This document shows, piece by piece, positions 6,257 to 14,324 of a DNA stretch of 21,120 nt. The notes beneath the pieces are model-generated. The model was not told the DNA's origin, did not search any database, and was given only the letters and a program-made list of their open reading frames with translations. The translations under genes and the position numbers were made by a program. How positions within the stretch are numbered: position 1 is the stretch's first letter; each line of letters starts with the position of its first letter. The stretch comes from an uncultured Campylobacter sp. (GTDB lineage: Bacteria; Campylobacterota; Campylobacteria; Campylobacterales; Campylobacteraceae): the NCBI RefSeq assembly GCF_938041645.1, contig NZ_CALIST010000032.1:1-21120 (forward strand). Direction: 5' to 3'.

Positions 6257-8185
6257 TTATTCTTGTGCTAAAGCATCTATCGGATTTAATCTGCTGGCGT
6301 TTCTTGCCGGCAGATAGCCGAAAACTATACCGATCGCGGACGACGCCGCAAAGGCGATCACGAAAGGTGCGGTAGTAAATTTCATCACAAAATCCGGGCT
6401 TATGGTATTAAATGCAAATCCAAGCGCCAAAGCGATTAAAATTCCTAAAGCTCCGCCCAGCGAGCAAAGCAAGATCGCCTCTATCAAAAATTGCTGCAAG
6501 ATGTTGGATTGCTTCGCGCCGATCGCCATTCTGATGCCGATTTCGCGCGTGCGCTCGGTAACGCTTACGAGCATGATATTCATCACGCCGATGCCGCCGA
6601 CGACGAGCGAGATCACCGCGATTGATGAGATCAGAATCGTCATCGTGCTGGTAGTGCTTTGTATTGTTTGTTTGATAGTATCTGCGTTCATCGTATGAAA
6701 ATCCCGCGAGCCATGTCTTTGGATAAGTAGCTGAGTTAGGCTCTCTTCGGCCACTTGAGTATTGACATCGTCTTTTATTTTGATGGTAATAGAGCTGATT
6801 TTTCGATTGCCCGTGATTTTATTCATCACAGTTGAGTACGGCGCGTAAATTCTTAAATTTTCGTTGCTTCCGAAGGCGTTTTTATCCTTACCCGAAACTC
6901 CTATGATCTTAAGCGGCTTACCCGAAAATAAAATCGTCTTGCCGATTGGATCTGAATTTTTAAAAAATGTTTTTTTAGTGTTTGGATCGATAATCGCGAC
7001 GGAGGCAGAATTTTTAATATCATCGTCACTAAAATTTCTACCATCTTCTATATCTATGCCATTAACCGCCAAAGAATTCACGCCGCCGCCGCGTAGTTGA
7101 GCCTTGGAGCTTAAATTAGCATATGTTGCCGTACCGCTTGCAGAAGCGTTGGGTGTAGCATAATCAACATAAGGCTGACGCGCCAAAACTTTAGAATCGC
7201 TTATCGTAAGGGTGCTCACGAAGCCCGCACGCACGTCACCGAAATTTTTACCGGGAAAGATATCGATCGTATTGGTGCCAATTTTACGGATCTCGGATAA
7301 AATTTTCTCCTCCGAACCCTTACCGAGAGCTACTACGCAGATAACAGACGCGATGCCGATGATGATGCCTAACATCGTCAAAATCGATCTTAGTTTATGC
7401 GAAAATATCGCGCTAATCGACATTTTAAAGCTTTCGATGAGCTGATCTTTGCGCAGTATGAAAGAATTTTTCGTTTTGATCTGCTCTTTTTTGCGCTCAA
7501 AAATCCGCTCCGTCTTTCTTTTATCGCTTAAAATTCTGCCATCTTTGATCTCGATGATACGATCCGCAAATTCCGCAATATGCGCATCATGCGTAACTAT
7601 GATGATGGTGTGCCCCTCTTTATGCAGCGCCGTTAAAATTTGCATCACCGTCTCGCCGCTTTTGCTATCAAGCGCGCCGGTAGGTTCGTCTGCCAAAATC
7701 ACTTCGCCGCCGTTTATCAGAGCGCGAGCGATACTTACGCGCTGCTGCTGCCCGCCGCTAAGTTTGCTCGGTAAATTTTTGGTGCGATCGCCAAGCTCCA
7801 GCTTATTTAAAAGCTCCACCGCTCGCTTGCTTCGTTCGCTCGCTCCTACGCCCGCATACACCGCAGGTAGCGAGACGTTTGCGGTCGCGTCCATCGTGGC
7901 GATGAGATTATATTTTTGAAAGACAAAGCCAAATTTTTTACTTCTAAGCGCCGCAAGCTCGTCGCCGCTTAAATTCGCAGTCTCGCGACCTTCGATCTTA
8001 TAGCTTCCGCTGCTTGGCGTATCGATGCAGCCGATTATATTCATCAGCGTCGATTTTCCACTTCCGGATTGCCCGATTATCGATATAAACTCGCCCGCTT
8101 CGATATTTAAGTTTACGTCCTTTAGGACGTGGATTTCGTTATCGCCGAGAATGAATTTTTTGTTTATATCTTTAAGCTCTAGCAT
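6257..8185 (-). CDS. macB: Macrolide-type ABC exporter MacB (ATP-binding and permease fusion)
   Basis: The inner membrane motor of a MacAB-type exporter. The N-terminal 225 residues are an ABC domain with Walker A GQSGSGKST (38-46), signature LSGGQQQR, Walker B VILADEPTG and the switch histidine in IVTHD. The C-terminal half is the MacB permease: one membrane segment (ILTMLGIIIGIASVICVVAL), a periplasmic domain of about 200 residues, then three segments with the FtsX-type sequence GVMNIMLVSVTERTREIGIR. The total of 642 residues is normal. It lies 22 bases after macA and just before the outer membrane factor, completing the tripartite set. Family members export macrolides, peptides or lipopeptide-like substrates; which applies here cannot be read from sequence. 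Confidence 0.96.
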   Translation of the reverse strand: MLELKDINKKFILGDNEIHVLKDVNLNIEAGEFISIIGQSGSGKSTLMNIIGCIDTPSSGSYKIEGRETANLSGDELAALRSKKFGFVFQKYNLIATMDATANVSLPAVYAGVGASERSKRAVELLNKLELGDRTKNLPSKLSGGQQQRVSIARALINGGEVILADEPTGALDSKSGETVMQILTALHKEGHTIIIVTHDAHIAEFADRIIEIKDGRILSDKRKTERIFERKKEQIKTKNSFILRKDQLIESFKMSISAIFSHKLRSILTMLGIIIGIASVICVVALGKGSEEKILSEIRKIGTNTIDIFPGKNFGDVRAGFVSTLTISDSKVLARQPYVDYATPNASASGTATYANLSSKAQLRGGGVNSLAVNGIDIEDGRNFSDDDIKNSASVAIIDPNTKKTFFKNSDPIGKTILFSGKPLKIIGVSGKDKNAFGSNENLRIYAPYSTVMNKITGNRKISSITIKIKDDVNTQVAEESLTQLLIQRHGSRDFHTMNADTIKQTIQSTTSTMTILISSIAVISLVVGGIGVMNIMLVSVTERTREIGIRMAIGAKQSNILQQFLIEAILLCSLGGALGILIALALGFAFNTISPDFVMKFTTAPFVIAFAASSAIGIVFGYLPARNASRLNPIDALAQE

Positions 8186-8207
8186 CTTTTACACCATAAA
8201 ATTTTAA

Positions 8208-9392
8208 CTAAAACACCATCGGAGGCCCGTCCATATTTAACGGCGCGGCTTTTCCGTCGGCGATGAGTACCTCATCTTTTTCATCCAAACCGCTTAAAAT
8301 TTCAGTATTCAAATCGTCGCTGACGCCCGTTTTTACGTATCGCTGCTCAGGCTCTTTGCCGTTAAGCACCGTGACGTAATCGCCTTTCGCGTCGCGCTTG
8401 ATAACCGAGGTAGGCAGGTAGCTCGTATTGTTCACTTCGCTTACGATTATGTTGTTTTCGGTCGTCATACCGATCTTTAAAAAATCGTTTTCATTGTCTA
8501 CGAGCATCTTTGCGTAAAAATAGATCGCGCTGTCGCTGCTACTCGAAGAATAAGACGATCCGCTAGAGGTTTTATCGTAAGTCCCGTCGCTAAGCGTGGT
8601 AAGACCGGGGTCGATCTTGTAAATTTTAGCCTTTTTGATATTATCCAGATCCGATAGTATGGAGTATTCTACGTCCATTCCAACCTTTACTTTGGATATA
8701 TCACCCTCTGCGATCTGCATCTTGATCTCCATCTTGCCTAGATCGGCGATCTTTACGATCGTAGGCGTAGTTTGGTTGGAATTTACCGTTTTGCCCTCCT
8801 CTACCGGCATCGAAACGATCGTGCCGCTTATCGGAGCCGTGATCTTGGTGTAGCCGAAATTCGTCTCCGCCGTGCTTAGCTGAAGTTTGGTCTGCTCGAT
8901 CTGCGCCTCGATCTGCTTCTGCTCGGCCTCTTTTAAAGCGGCGCTATTTTTAGCGTTTTCCACAGCCTCTTTGGAAGCGGCGTTTCTTTTATACAGCTCA
9001 AGCTCGCGATTATACTGCGTTTTAGCATTTGCCGCGGCGATCTTTGCCGAAGCCAAATTTGCCTCGTGGATCAGAAGCTGCGCCTTTTGCTGTGCGATCT
9101 CGTTTTCTTGAGTGACCGAGTCGATCTGTGCGATCATATCGCCTTTTTGAACCTTATCGCCAACTTTGACGTAGAGCTTTTTGATCTGACCGCTTACCTG
9201 CGCGCCCACATCGACCAAATCTCTGGCGTAAACCTCGCCCGCAGCCGTCACCGTGCCTCTGATATCGCCCTTTTCAAGTCTAGTCGTAAGAGCTTTCGGC
9301 GCCTCTTCTTGCTTAAAAAATTTGCCGTATAAGAAGTATATCGCAATGACTATGAGCAGGGTAAAGGCGATAAATTTCAAGGTTTTTTTCAT
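8208..9392 (-). CDS. macA: MacA-type periplasmic adaptor (membrane fusion protein)
   Basis: A 394-residue adaptor bridging MacB and the outer membrane channel. One N-terminal membrane anchor (FIAFTLLIVIAIYFLYGKFF) is followed by a biotinyl-lipoyl half (DVGAQVSGQIKKLYVKVGDKV), a helical hairpin of about 100 residues rich in Ala, Gln and Glu (residues about 95-180), the second lipoyl half (ITAPISGTIVSMPVEEGKTV), and beta-barrel plus membrane-proximal domains. A serine-rich loop (KTSSGSSYSSSSSDSA) interrupts the beta-barrel region; it is short and may only be a flexible turn. It is the first gene of the macA-macB-outer membrane factor operon, 64 bases after the DMT permease. Confidence 0.95.
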   Translation of the reverse strand: MKKTLKFIAFTLLIVIAIYFLYGKFFKQEEAPKALTTRLEKGDIRGTVTAAGEVYARDLVDVGAQVSGQIKKLYVKVGDKVQKGDMIAQIDSVTQENEIAQQKAQLLIHEANLASAKIAAANAKTQYNRELELYKRNAASKEAVENAKNSAALKEAEQKQIEAQIEQTKLQLSTAETNFGYTKITAPISGTIVSMPVEEGKTVNSNQTTPTIVKIADLGKMEIKMQIAEGDISKVKVGMDVEYSILSDLDNIKKAKIYKIDPGLTTLSDGTYDKTSSGSSYSSSSSDSAIYFYAKMLVDNENDFLKIGMTTENNIIVSEVNNTSYLPTSVIKRDAKGDYVTVLNGKEPEQRYVKTGVSDDLNTEILSGLDEKDEVLIADGKAAPLNMDGPPMVF

Positions 9393-9421
9393 TTAGCCAA
9401 CTTCAAATAAAATAAGGGCTA

Positions 9422-9427
9422 ATTCTA
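9422..9427 (-). promoter_or_regulatory. Possible -10 element upstream of macA
   Basis: TAGAAT preceded by TTACAT on the minus strand lies 30 bases before the macA ATG, in the 64-base gap after the DMT permease gene. It resembles the Campylobacter -10 consensus. The efflux operon may therefore have its own promoter or may be read through from the permease gene. AT-rich sequence makes chance matches common here. Confidence 0.3.
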
Positions 9428-9456
9428 ATGTAAAAATATAAAATTTTAGTTAAATA

Positions 9457-10326
9457 CTAAATTCTTTGCTCGCGCAGGGCGTAAAATTTCATAATCTTTT
9501 TATGCAAAATTAGCGAAACATAAATCAGCGCCGAGCCCGCAAGTAAGCGCGCTATATCGGCGTCCTTTTGCCAAAACACTAAATTTACGACGATCGCTGC
9601 GGGGATGAGCGCGTTATTCATAATCGCAAGCACGCCGCTATCGACTTCGCACGCGCCTTTGTTCCACAAAAAATACCCCAGAGCGCTTGCGACAGTGCCC
9701 AGATACACGATCACCGCGCCTTGGGAGAAGCTGGGATTAAATTTAGAAAAATCTCCGAGCACGATCGCGGCAATCGCCGTAACGGCGGTGGCCCCCACAA
9801 AAAAGTAGCCGAAAAGCTCCTTCTGCTCGCTAAAGCCGTGGCGCTCCAGCATAAATTTATACGCGCTCTGTCCGAGCCCGAAGCATAAATTTGCGCCCTG
9901 CACAAGCAAAAAGCCCGTCAAAAACTCGGAGCTTATCGCGCCGAATTTTATCACCAGGGCACCTAGCACCGCGACAGCGACGCTGAAAAGATATAGCGCG
10001 CGAAATCTAAGCTTAAGCGCGTCGTAAAGCAGCGTCACGTAAAACGGAGTAAATATCGTAAAAAGCGCCACTTCATAGACCTTCAAATACGCAAAGCTGC
10101 GGTAGTAGAAGATATACATCACGCCGATCTGCACGGCGCCCACGGCGCAAATTTTAAGCGCCAGGGCTGGATTTACGCCACGAAATTTCATAAACGGCAA
10201 AAAGCAAATTAGCGCCAACGATACGCGCGAAAATGCCAAATACGCGCTGTCTATGCCGCGCAAAAACTCGCCTATCAGCGAGAAACTAAAAGCCCAAATA
10301 CAAGTAACTAAAATCAGTTTTTTCAA
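9457..10326 (-). CDS. EamA/DMT-superfamily transporter
   Basis: A 289-residue inner membrane permease with about ten hydrophobic segments in two similar halves, the layout of the drug/metabolite transporter superfamily. Typical pieces are LILVTCIWAFSFSLIGEFL at the N-terminus, LIGEFLRGIDSAYLAFSRVSL, the motif around YEVALFTIFTPFYVTLL in the first half, and ASALGYFLWNKGACEVDSG with NNALIPAAIVVNLVF in the second. The start is TTG; an AGGCGG purine run five or so bases upstream could be the ribosome site and is part of a palindrome. No other start is near, and the first membrane helix begins at once. Substrates in this family range widely; none can be assigned. Confidence 0.88.
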   Translation of the reverse strand: MKKLILVTCIWAFSFSLIGEFLRGIDSAYLAFSRVSLALICFLPFMKFRGVNPALALKICAVGAVQIGVMYIFYYRSFAYLKVYEVALFTIFTPFYVTLLYDALKLRFRALYLFSVAVAVLGALVIKFGAISSEFLTGFLLVQGANLCFGLGQSAYKFMLERHGFSEQKELFGYFFVGATAVTAIAAIVLGDFSKFNPSFSQGAVIVYLGTVASALGYFLWNKGACEVDSGVLAIMNNALIPAAIVVNLVFWQKDADIARLLAGSALIYVSLILHKKIMKFYALREQRI

Positions 10327-10330
10327 AACG

Positions 10331-10358
10331 TCCGCCTAAGCTTTAAAATTTAGGCGGA
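10331..10358. promoter_or_regulatory. Palindrome at the start of the DMT permease gene (operator or leader hairpin)
   Basis: Two perfect 9-base arms, TCCGCCTAA and TTAGGCGGA, are separated by 10 bases. On the minus strand the second arm contains the AGGCGG that would be the ribosome site for the TTG start at 10326, and a TATAAAAT -10-like element abuts the first arm at 10359-10366. If transcription starts about seven bases after that element, the first arm would be only partly transcribed, which fits a DNA operator better than an RNA hairpin. There is no T-run on either strand, so it is not a typical terminator. Confidence 0.5.
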
Positions 10359-10440
10359 ATTTTATAAAATTTTAGTTGAATTTGGGATTTAAATTTCGCC
10401 CACGCGGCATAAATTTAGGTTTTTATTTATTTTAAATGTG

Positions 10441-10448
10441 TTAAAATT
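10441..10448 (+). promoter_or_regulatory. Probable -10 element for the glmU operon
   Basis: TTAAAATT preceded by GTG and T-rich sequence lies about 30 bases before the glmU ATG. The AAGGG ribosome site follows at 10468-10472. This is the only gap between the two divergent gene sets, so both need promoters within 10327-10476. Confidence 0.4.
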
Positions 10449-10476
10449 ATCCGATTTTTGAAATTTAAGGGTAAAA

Positions 10477-11778
10477 ATGAACGACGTTTCGGTTATAGTT
10501 CTTGCCGCAGGACTCGGCACTCGGATGAAGTCGCAAAAAGCTAAAGTTCTTTTCGAGCTTTGCGGCGAGCCGATGATAATCCACATCTTAAAGAAAGCTT
10601 ACGAAATTTCAAACGACGTGAGCGTGATTTTACACTATCAATTTGACGAGGTTAAAAGCGCAATTCTAGCGCACTTTCCAAACGCTAAAATTTACAAACA
10701 AGATCACGAGCATTTCCCCGGCACTGCGGGCGGACTAAAAGAGGTCGAAATCCGCAGAGCCAAAACGCTCATAATCTGCGGCGATATGCCTTTGGTAAAA
10801 AGCGCCGAGCTTCGCAAACTCTGCGAGGGGGACGCGGAAGTAAATTTAAGCGTTTTTAGCGCGCGCGATCCATTCGGATATGGCCGCGTAATCACCAGAG
10901 GCGGCGAAATTTTAAAGATCGTCGAGCAAAAGGACGCAAACGAGGAAGAAAAGGCGGTAAAAGACGCAAACGCAGGCTGCTACTGCTTTAAAAGCGAAGC
11001 ATTGAAACAGATTCTACCGCAGATCAAACCCGATAACGCGCAAAAAGAGTACTACCTCACCGACGCTATCAAAATCGCCAAAGATATGGGCTTAAAATGC
11101 GCCGCCGTGTGGGTGGACGAGCAAAGCTTCATGGGGATAAACGATAAGCTCGCCCTCAGCGTCGCCGAAAATTTAATGCAAAACGAGATCAAAGAAAATT
11201 TGATGAAGCAAGGCGTTTTAATGCGCCTACCGCAAAGCATCTACATCGATAGTAGGGCGAAATTTATCGGCGAGTGCGAGCTGCAAGAAAATGTAAGCAT
11301 CATAGGCCCTTGCGTGATCGAAAGCTCGCTCATCAAAAGCGGTTGCGTCATCGAAGATAGCGTCGTAAAAAACTCCGACATCGGTCCGATGGCGCATCTG
11401 CGCCCAAAATGCGAGGTTATAGGCACCCATATCGGAAATTTCGTCGAGCTTAAAAACGCGAAAGTAAACAAAATCAAGGCGGGGCATTTAAGCTATCTCG
11501 GAGATTGCGAGATCGATGAGGGCAGCAATATCGGCTGCGGCACGATTACGTGCAACTACGACGGCAAGAAAAAATACAAAACGATAATCGGCAAAAACGT
11601 CTTTATCGGCTCGGACACGCAGCTAGTAGCGCCCGTGCGGATAGCCGACGACGTCATAATCGCCGCCGGCACAACGGTTACAAGCGACGTTCCGAGCGGC
11701 GCGCTGGCGATCAGCCGAAGCAAACAAATCAACAAAGATAGGTTTTTCCATAAATTTTTTAGGAGCGAAGATGAGTAA
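10477..11778 (+). CDS. glmU: Bifunctional UDP-N-acetylglucosamine pyrophosphorylase / glucosamine-1-phosphate N-acetyltransferase
   Basis: GlmU acetylates glucosamine-1-phosphate and couples it to UTP, giving UDP-GlcNAc for peptidoglycan and lipopolysaccharide. The N-terminal uridylyltransferase domain (about 1-225) has LAAGLGTRMKSQKAKVLF, the substrate-binding GTAGGL, and ICGDMPLV. The C-terminal left-handed beta-helix domain shows hexapeptide repeats, the acetyltransferase histidine in GHLSYLGDCEI, NYDGKKKYKTIIG and VFIGSDTQLVAPV. The 433-residue length is near the family norm. The start is an ATG with AAGGG upstream. Its end overlaps coaBC by eight bases. It opens the right-hand gene set, matching the C. 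jejuni order from glmU to truA. Confidence 0.97.
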   Translation: MNDVSVIVLAAGLGTRMKSQKAKVLFELCGEPMIIHILKKAYEISNDVSVILHYQFDEVKSAILAHFPNAKIYKQDHEHFPGTAGGLKEVEIRRAKTLIICGDMPLVKSAELRKLCEGDAEVNLSVFSARDPFGYGRVITRGGEILKIVEQKDANEEEKAVKDANAGCYCFKSEALKQILPQIKPDNAQKEYYLTDAIKIAKDMGLKCAAVWVDEQSFMGINDKLALSVAENLMQNEIKENLMKQGVLMRLPQSIYIDSRAKFIGECELQENVSIIGPCVIESSLIKSGCVIEDSVVKNSDIGPMAHLRPKCEVIGTHIGNFVELKNAKVNKIKAGHLSYLGDCEIDEGSNIGCGTITCNYDGKKKYKTIIGKNVFIGSDTQLVAPVRIADDVIIAAGTTVTSDVPSGALAISRSKQINKDRFFHKFFRSEDE

Positions 11779-12952
11779 GAAAAAGGTTTTACTGGCGGTT
11801 TGCGGGAGTATCAGTTTTTACAAAGCGTTTGAAATTTTATCCGCTCTGAAAAAGTCGAATTTCGACGTCTATGTCGCGCTTAGCGACGGCGTGCAGGAGT
11901 TTGTTAGCTACAAGGCATTCGAGGCGCTATGCGATCACCCCGTGCTTTGCAAAGCTAACGAAAACTGGCAGGCGGGCATCAACCACATCGCTTACTCCAA
12001 GGTGGATTTGGTTTTGATCGCGCCTGCAACGGCAAATACGATAAACAAGCTCGCATGGGGCGTCTGCGACAACGTATTTTTAGAGGTGCTAAACGCGGCT
12101 TTCGCCCATGCCAAGGTAGTTATCGCGCCAGCCGCGAACCCCGCACTACTTGAAAACAACATCACGAAAAACTGCATCGATATGTTAAAAGCGAGCGTCA
12201 ATGCGTATTTCGTCGATCCGATAGAAAAAACCCTAGCTTGCGGAGATACCGGCAAGGGCGGACTAGCGAGCACCGAGGCGATTATGCAGACGCTAAAGCG
12301 TGCGCTTTACAACGATAAATTTTGGGAGGATAAAACCGTCATCATCACCGGAGGCGCGACGATTGAAAAGATCGATAGCGTGCGCGGCATTACGAATTTT
12401 TCCAGCGGCAAAACCTCCAAAGCGATTGCCGACGCGCTGTTTTATCTGGGCGCAGACGTAACGCTGATCTCTAGCAACGAATATGAAAATTTACCGTACA
12501 AGCTCGTTAAATTTGAAAGCACCATCGGGCTAAAATCGGCGCTTGACAGCACAAAATTCCCCGACGGCTCATATTTGATAATGGCCGCTGCGGTAAGCGA
12601 TTATTCGCCGAAAGTGCGCTATAAAGACAAGGTGAAAAAGGCGGAGATCGGCGAAATTTGGAATTTACGCCTGGGCGAAAACGAGGATATCTTAAGCTCC
12701 GTGCGCGGAAATATCAAAAAAGTGGGCTTTAAACTCGAAACCGACCGCGAAAACGCCGTCGGCGAGGCCAAACGCATGCTTAACGAAAAGCATCTCGACG
12801 CCGTCTGCCTAAACGTGCTGGACGACATCATCAAGCTCGGCGGCGACGTCCTTAAGGTCACCTTTATCACGAAAAACGATCAGGTCGTAATCGACACCGC
12901 GCCGAAGGACGAAGTCGCCCTAAAAATCGCGGCTGAGCTGAAAAAAATCTGA
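11771..12952 (+). CDS. coaBC: Phosphopantothenoylcysteine decarboxylase / phosphopantothenate-cysteine ligase (CoaBC, Dfp)
   Basis: A two-domain enzyme that joins cysteine to 4'-phosphopantothenate and decarboxylates the product, in coenzyme A synthesis. The N-terminal flavin-dependent CoaC domain has VLLAVCGSISFYKA, the active-site histidine at residue 72 (NHIAYSK), PATANT for flavin and the cysteine loop LACGDTGKGG. The C-terminal CoaB domain starts near VIITGGATIEKIDSVRGITNFSSGK and contains the lysine-rich YKDKVKKAEI. The segment equivalent to the family's PxMNxxMW clamp reads PAANPALLENN, so the usual Met is Ala. Length (393) is normal. It overlaps glmU by eight bases and is followed three bases later by uppS. 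Confidence 0.95.
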   Translation: MSKKKVLLAVCGSISFYKAFEILSALKKSNFDVYVALSDGVQEFVSYKAFEALCDHPVLCKANENWQAGINHIAYSKVDLVLIAPATANTINKLAWGVCDNVFLEVLNAAFAHAKVVIAPAANPALLENNITKNCIDMLKASVNAYFVDPIEKTLACGDTGKGGLASTEAIMQTLKRALYNDKFWEDKTVIITGGATIEKIDSVRGITNFSSGKTSKAIADALFYLGADVTLISSNEYENLPYKLVKFESTIGLKSALDSTKFPDGSYLIMAAAVSDYSPKVRYKDKVKKAEIGEIWNLRLGENEDILSSVRGNIKKVGFKLETDRENAVGEAKRMLNEKHLDAVCLNVLDDIIKLGGDVLKVTFITKNDQVVIDTAPKDEVALKIAAELKKI

Positions 12953-12955
12953 TCC

Positions 12956-13633
12956 GTGAATAGCCTAAATCATCTAGCCCTAGTGATGGACGGCAACGGG
13001 CGCTGGGCGAAAAAGCGCGGTTTGCTGCGCACCGGCGGGCACGAAGCGGGCGCGGAGGTCGTGGAGCAGATCTGCGAGTTTTGCATCGACGAAGGCATCG
13101 CGAACCTCACGCTCTATGCCTTTAGCACCGAAAATTGGAAGCGCCCGAAAAGCGAAGTGGAATTTTTGATGAAACTGCTTCAAAAATTCCTAATTTCGCG
13201 CCGCGAAAAATTTATCCAAAATGGGATAAAATTCTATCCGATCGGTGACATATCGGCTTTTGAGGGCGATCTGCGAAGCGAGATCGAATATCTTTCAAAT
13301 TTAACTCAAAACGGGCGAGCGCTAAATTTTAACCTAGCGATCAACTACGGCTCACGCGATGAGATCGTGCGAGCGTGCGAGCGGCTGCTTGCAAGCGGCG
13401 AGCGGCTAAGCGAAGCGGGCATCGGCGCGCATCTGGATACCGCGCACAGCGGCGACGTGGATCTGCTGGTGCGCACGGGCGGCGAGCAACGGCTGTCGAA
13501 TTTCTTACTCTGGCAGGCGAGCTATGCCGAGCTTGCGTTTACGCCGACGCTGTGGCCCGATTTCACGCGCAAGGAGCTTGCGCGCATAGTGGATGATTTC
13601 CGCCGCAAACAACGCCGCTTCGGCGGTCTTTAA
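12956..13633 (+). CDS. uppS: Undecaprenyl diphosphate synthase (isoprenyl transferase)
   Basis: Extends farnesyl diphosphate with isopentenyl diphosphate in cis to make the C55 lipid carrier for cell wall and surface polysaccharides. The 225 residues contain the signature LALVMDGNGRWAKKRG with catalytic Asp12, the TLYAFSTENWKRP block, LNFNLAINYGSRDEI and the C-terminal DLLVRTGGEQRLSNFLLWQ. It starts with GTG three bases after the coaBC stop and has no strong ribosome site, so translation is probably coupled. The gene is more GC-rich than the left half. C. jejuni has the prepilin peptidase gene directly after uppS, whereas here a further gene lies between. Confidence 0.96.
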   Translation: MNSLNHLALVMDGNGRWAKKRGLLRTGGHEAGAEVVEQICEFCIDEGIANLTLYAFSTENWKRPKSEVEFLMKLLQKFLISRREKFIQNGIKFYPIGDISAFEGDLRSEIEYLSNLTQNGRALNFNLAINYGSRDEIVRACERLLASGERLSEAGIGAHLDTAHSGDVDLLVRTGGEQRLSNFLLWQASYAELAFTPTLWPDFTRKELARIVDDFRRKQRRFGGL

Positions 13634-13833
13634 GCTGCGGCGCAGTCGCTCTAACGGTCGCTTTAAATTTTAAAATTTAATCTGCGGGCACTCGCGGCAC
13701 CATAGAAATTTTAAATTTCGCCCATTTAAATTTAAAGCTCTAGCGCGAGCTGCGTTGCGCGGCGCGGTAAATTTAACGCGGCAGAATTTTAAAAACCGCG
13801 CCGCGCGTTCATGCAAAGACCGAAAGGAAGGCT
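13634..13833. other. Noncoding gap between uppS and the zinc-ribbon gene, rich in AAATTT palindromes
   Basis: Two hundred bases without a gene. It holds several self-complementary AT runs (TTTAAATTTTAAAATTTAA near 13661 and GAAATTTTAAATTTC near 13706) and ends with a GC-rich hairpin. I count about seven RAATTY words in it. It probably contains the end of the glmU-coaBC-uppS transcript and the promoter of the next gene, but neither can be placed with confidence. Confidence 0.5.
13757..13806. terminator. Long GC-rich hairpin, possible terminator without a U-run
   Basis: A perfect 12-base stem, GCGCGGCGCGGT (13757-13768) against ACCGCGCCGCGC (13795-13806), with a 26-base loop. A competing CGCGG/CCGCG pairing uses part of the loop. 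It is the strongest hairpin I noticed in the window. It sits after uppS and 27 bases before the zinc-ribbon ATG, with the AAGGAAGG ribosome site between. No T-run follows on either strand, so classic intrinsic termination is doubtful; it could instead protect RNA or regulate the downstream gene. Confidence 0.4.
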
Positions 13834-14259
13834 ATGAGCTACTACATACAATGTGGTTGCGGCAAAAAACTTACCAAAAAGCCGATGAAATCTCTAAGAT
13901 GCCCAAGATGCGGCAGCGTGTATAAAAAACAAAAGAAATTTATACTCGCGGTCTACATTTGCCTGCTCCTGTTTTTTGTGCTAACATTTGCTTTCATCCC
14001 CGATAAAATGGGGATTTTGGCATCTGCAGGCAGCTGGATAGGCGCATATATTATGTTTTTGTGGATCGTAGATACTTTAAACTTCGATCTTTTGGACGCC
14101 GTGATATTAGTAGCGGGATTTTTGATTTTCGGCGGATTATATGGGGCATGCGACAAGCCGCTAATCGCCGGGCTCATAGCCATTTTATTTTGCGTAGGCG
14201 CGGCGGCGATTTTCGTAAAATTTTTCCCTTATAAGAGGCAAAAAATCAATGAAAACTAA
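13834..14259 (+). CDS. Zinc-ribbon membrane protein of unknown function
   Basis: A 141-residue protein I do not recognise. The N-terminal 30 residues look like a zinc ribbon: cysteines at 7, 9, 23 and 26 (CGC then CPRCG) in a Lys-rich setting. About four hydrophobic segments follow (FILAVYICLLLFFVLTFAF, ASAGSWIGAYIMFLWIV, AVILVAGFLIFGGLYG, GLIAILFCVGAAAIFVKFF) and a short Lys/Arg tail. A strong AAGGAAGG ribosome site supports the ATG. It stands between uppS and the prepilin peptidase, which are neighbours in C. jejuni, so it looks like a lineage-specific insertion. A ribbon on a small membrane protein suggests a metal-dependent contact, but no function can be given. Confidence 0.85.
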   Translation: MSYYIQCGCGKKLTKKPMKSLRCPRCGSVYKKQKKFILAVYICLLLFFVLTFAFIPDKMGILASAGSWIGAYIMFLWIVDTLNFDLLDAVILVAGFLIFGGLYGACDKPLIAGLIAILFCVGAAAIFVKFFPYKRQKINEN

Positions 14260-14324
14260 GAAATTTCTCGCTACCATAAAGCGTTTGATTAAATTTTAAA
14301 AAGTTAAAGCTCCAAAGGAAAAAG

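Noticed and set aside
7449..7919. Plus-strand open frame of 156 codons
   Set aside because: It is antisense to the ABC domain of macB, whose Walker and signature motifs are intact, so it is a shadow.
8520..8570. Serine-rich tract in MacA considered as an insertion like those in TruA and MnmE
   Set aside because: It is only about 15 residues, lies in a loop region where adaptors vary, and is not dense in RAATTY words.
10331..10358. Palindrome considered as an intrinsic terminator
   Set aside because: There is no T-run after it on either strand and no gene ends next to it; it stands at a gene start, so operator or leader hairpin is more likely.
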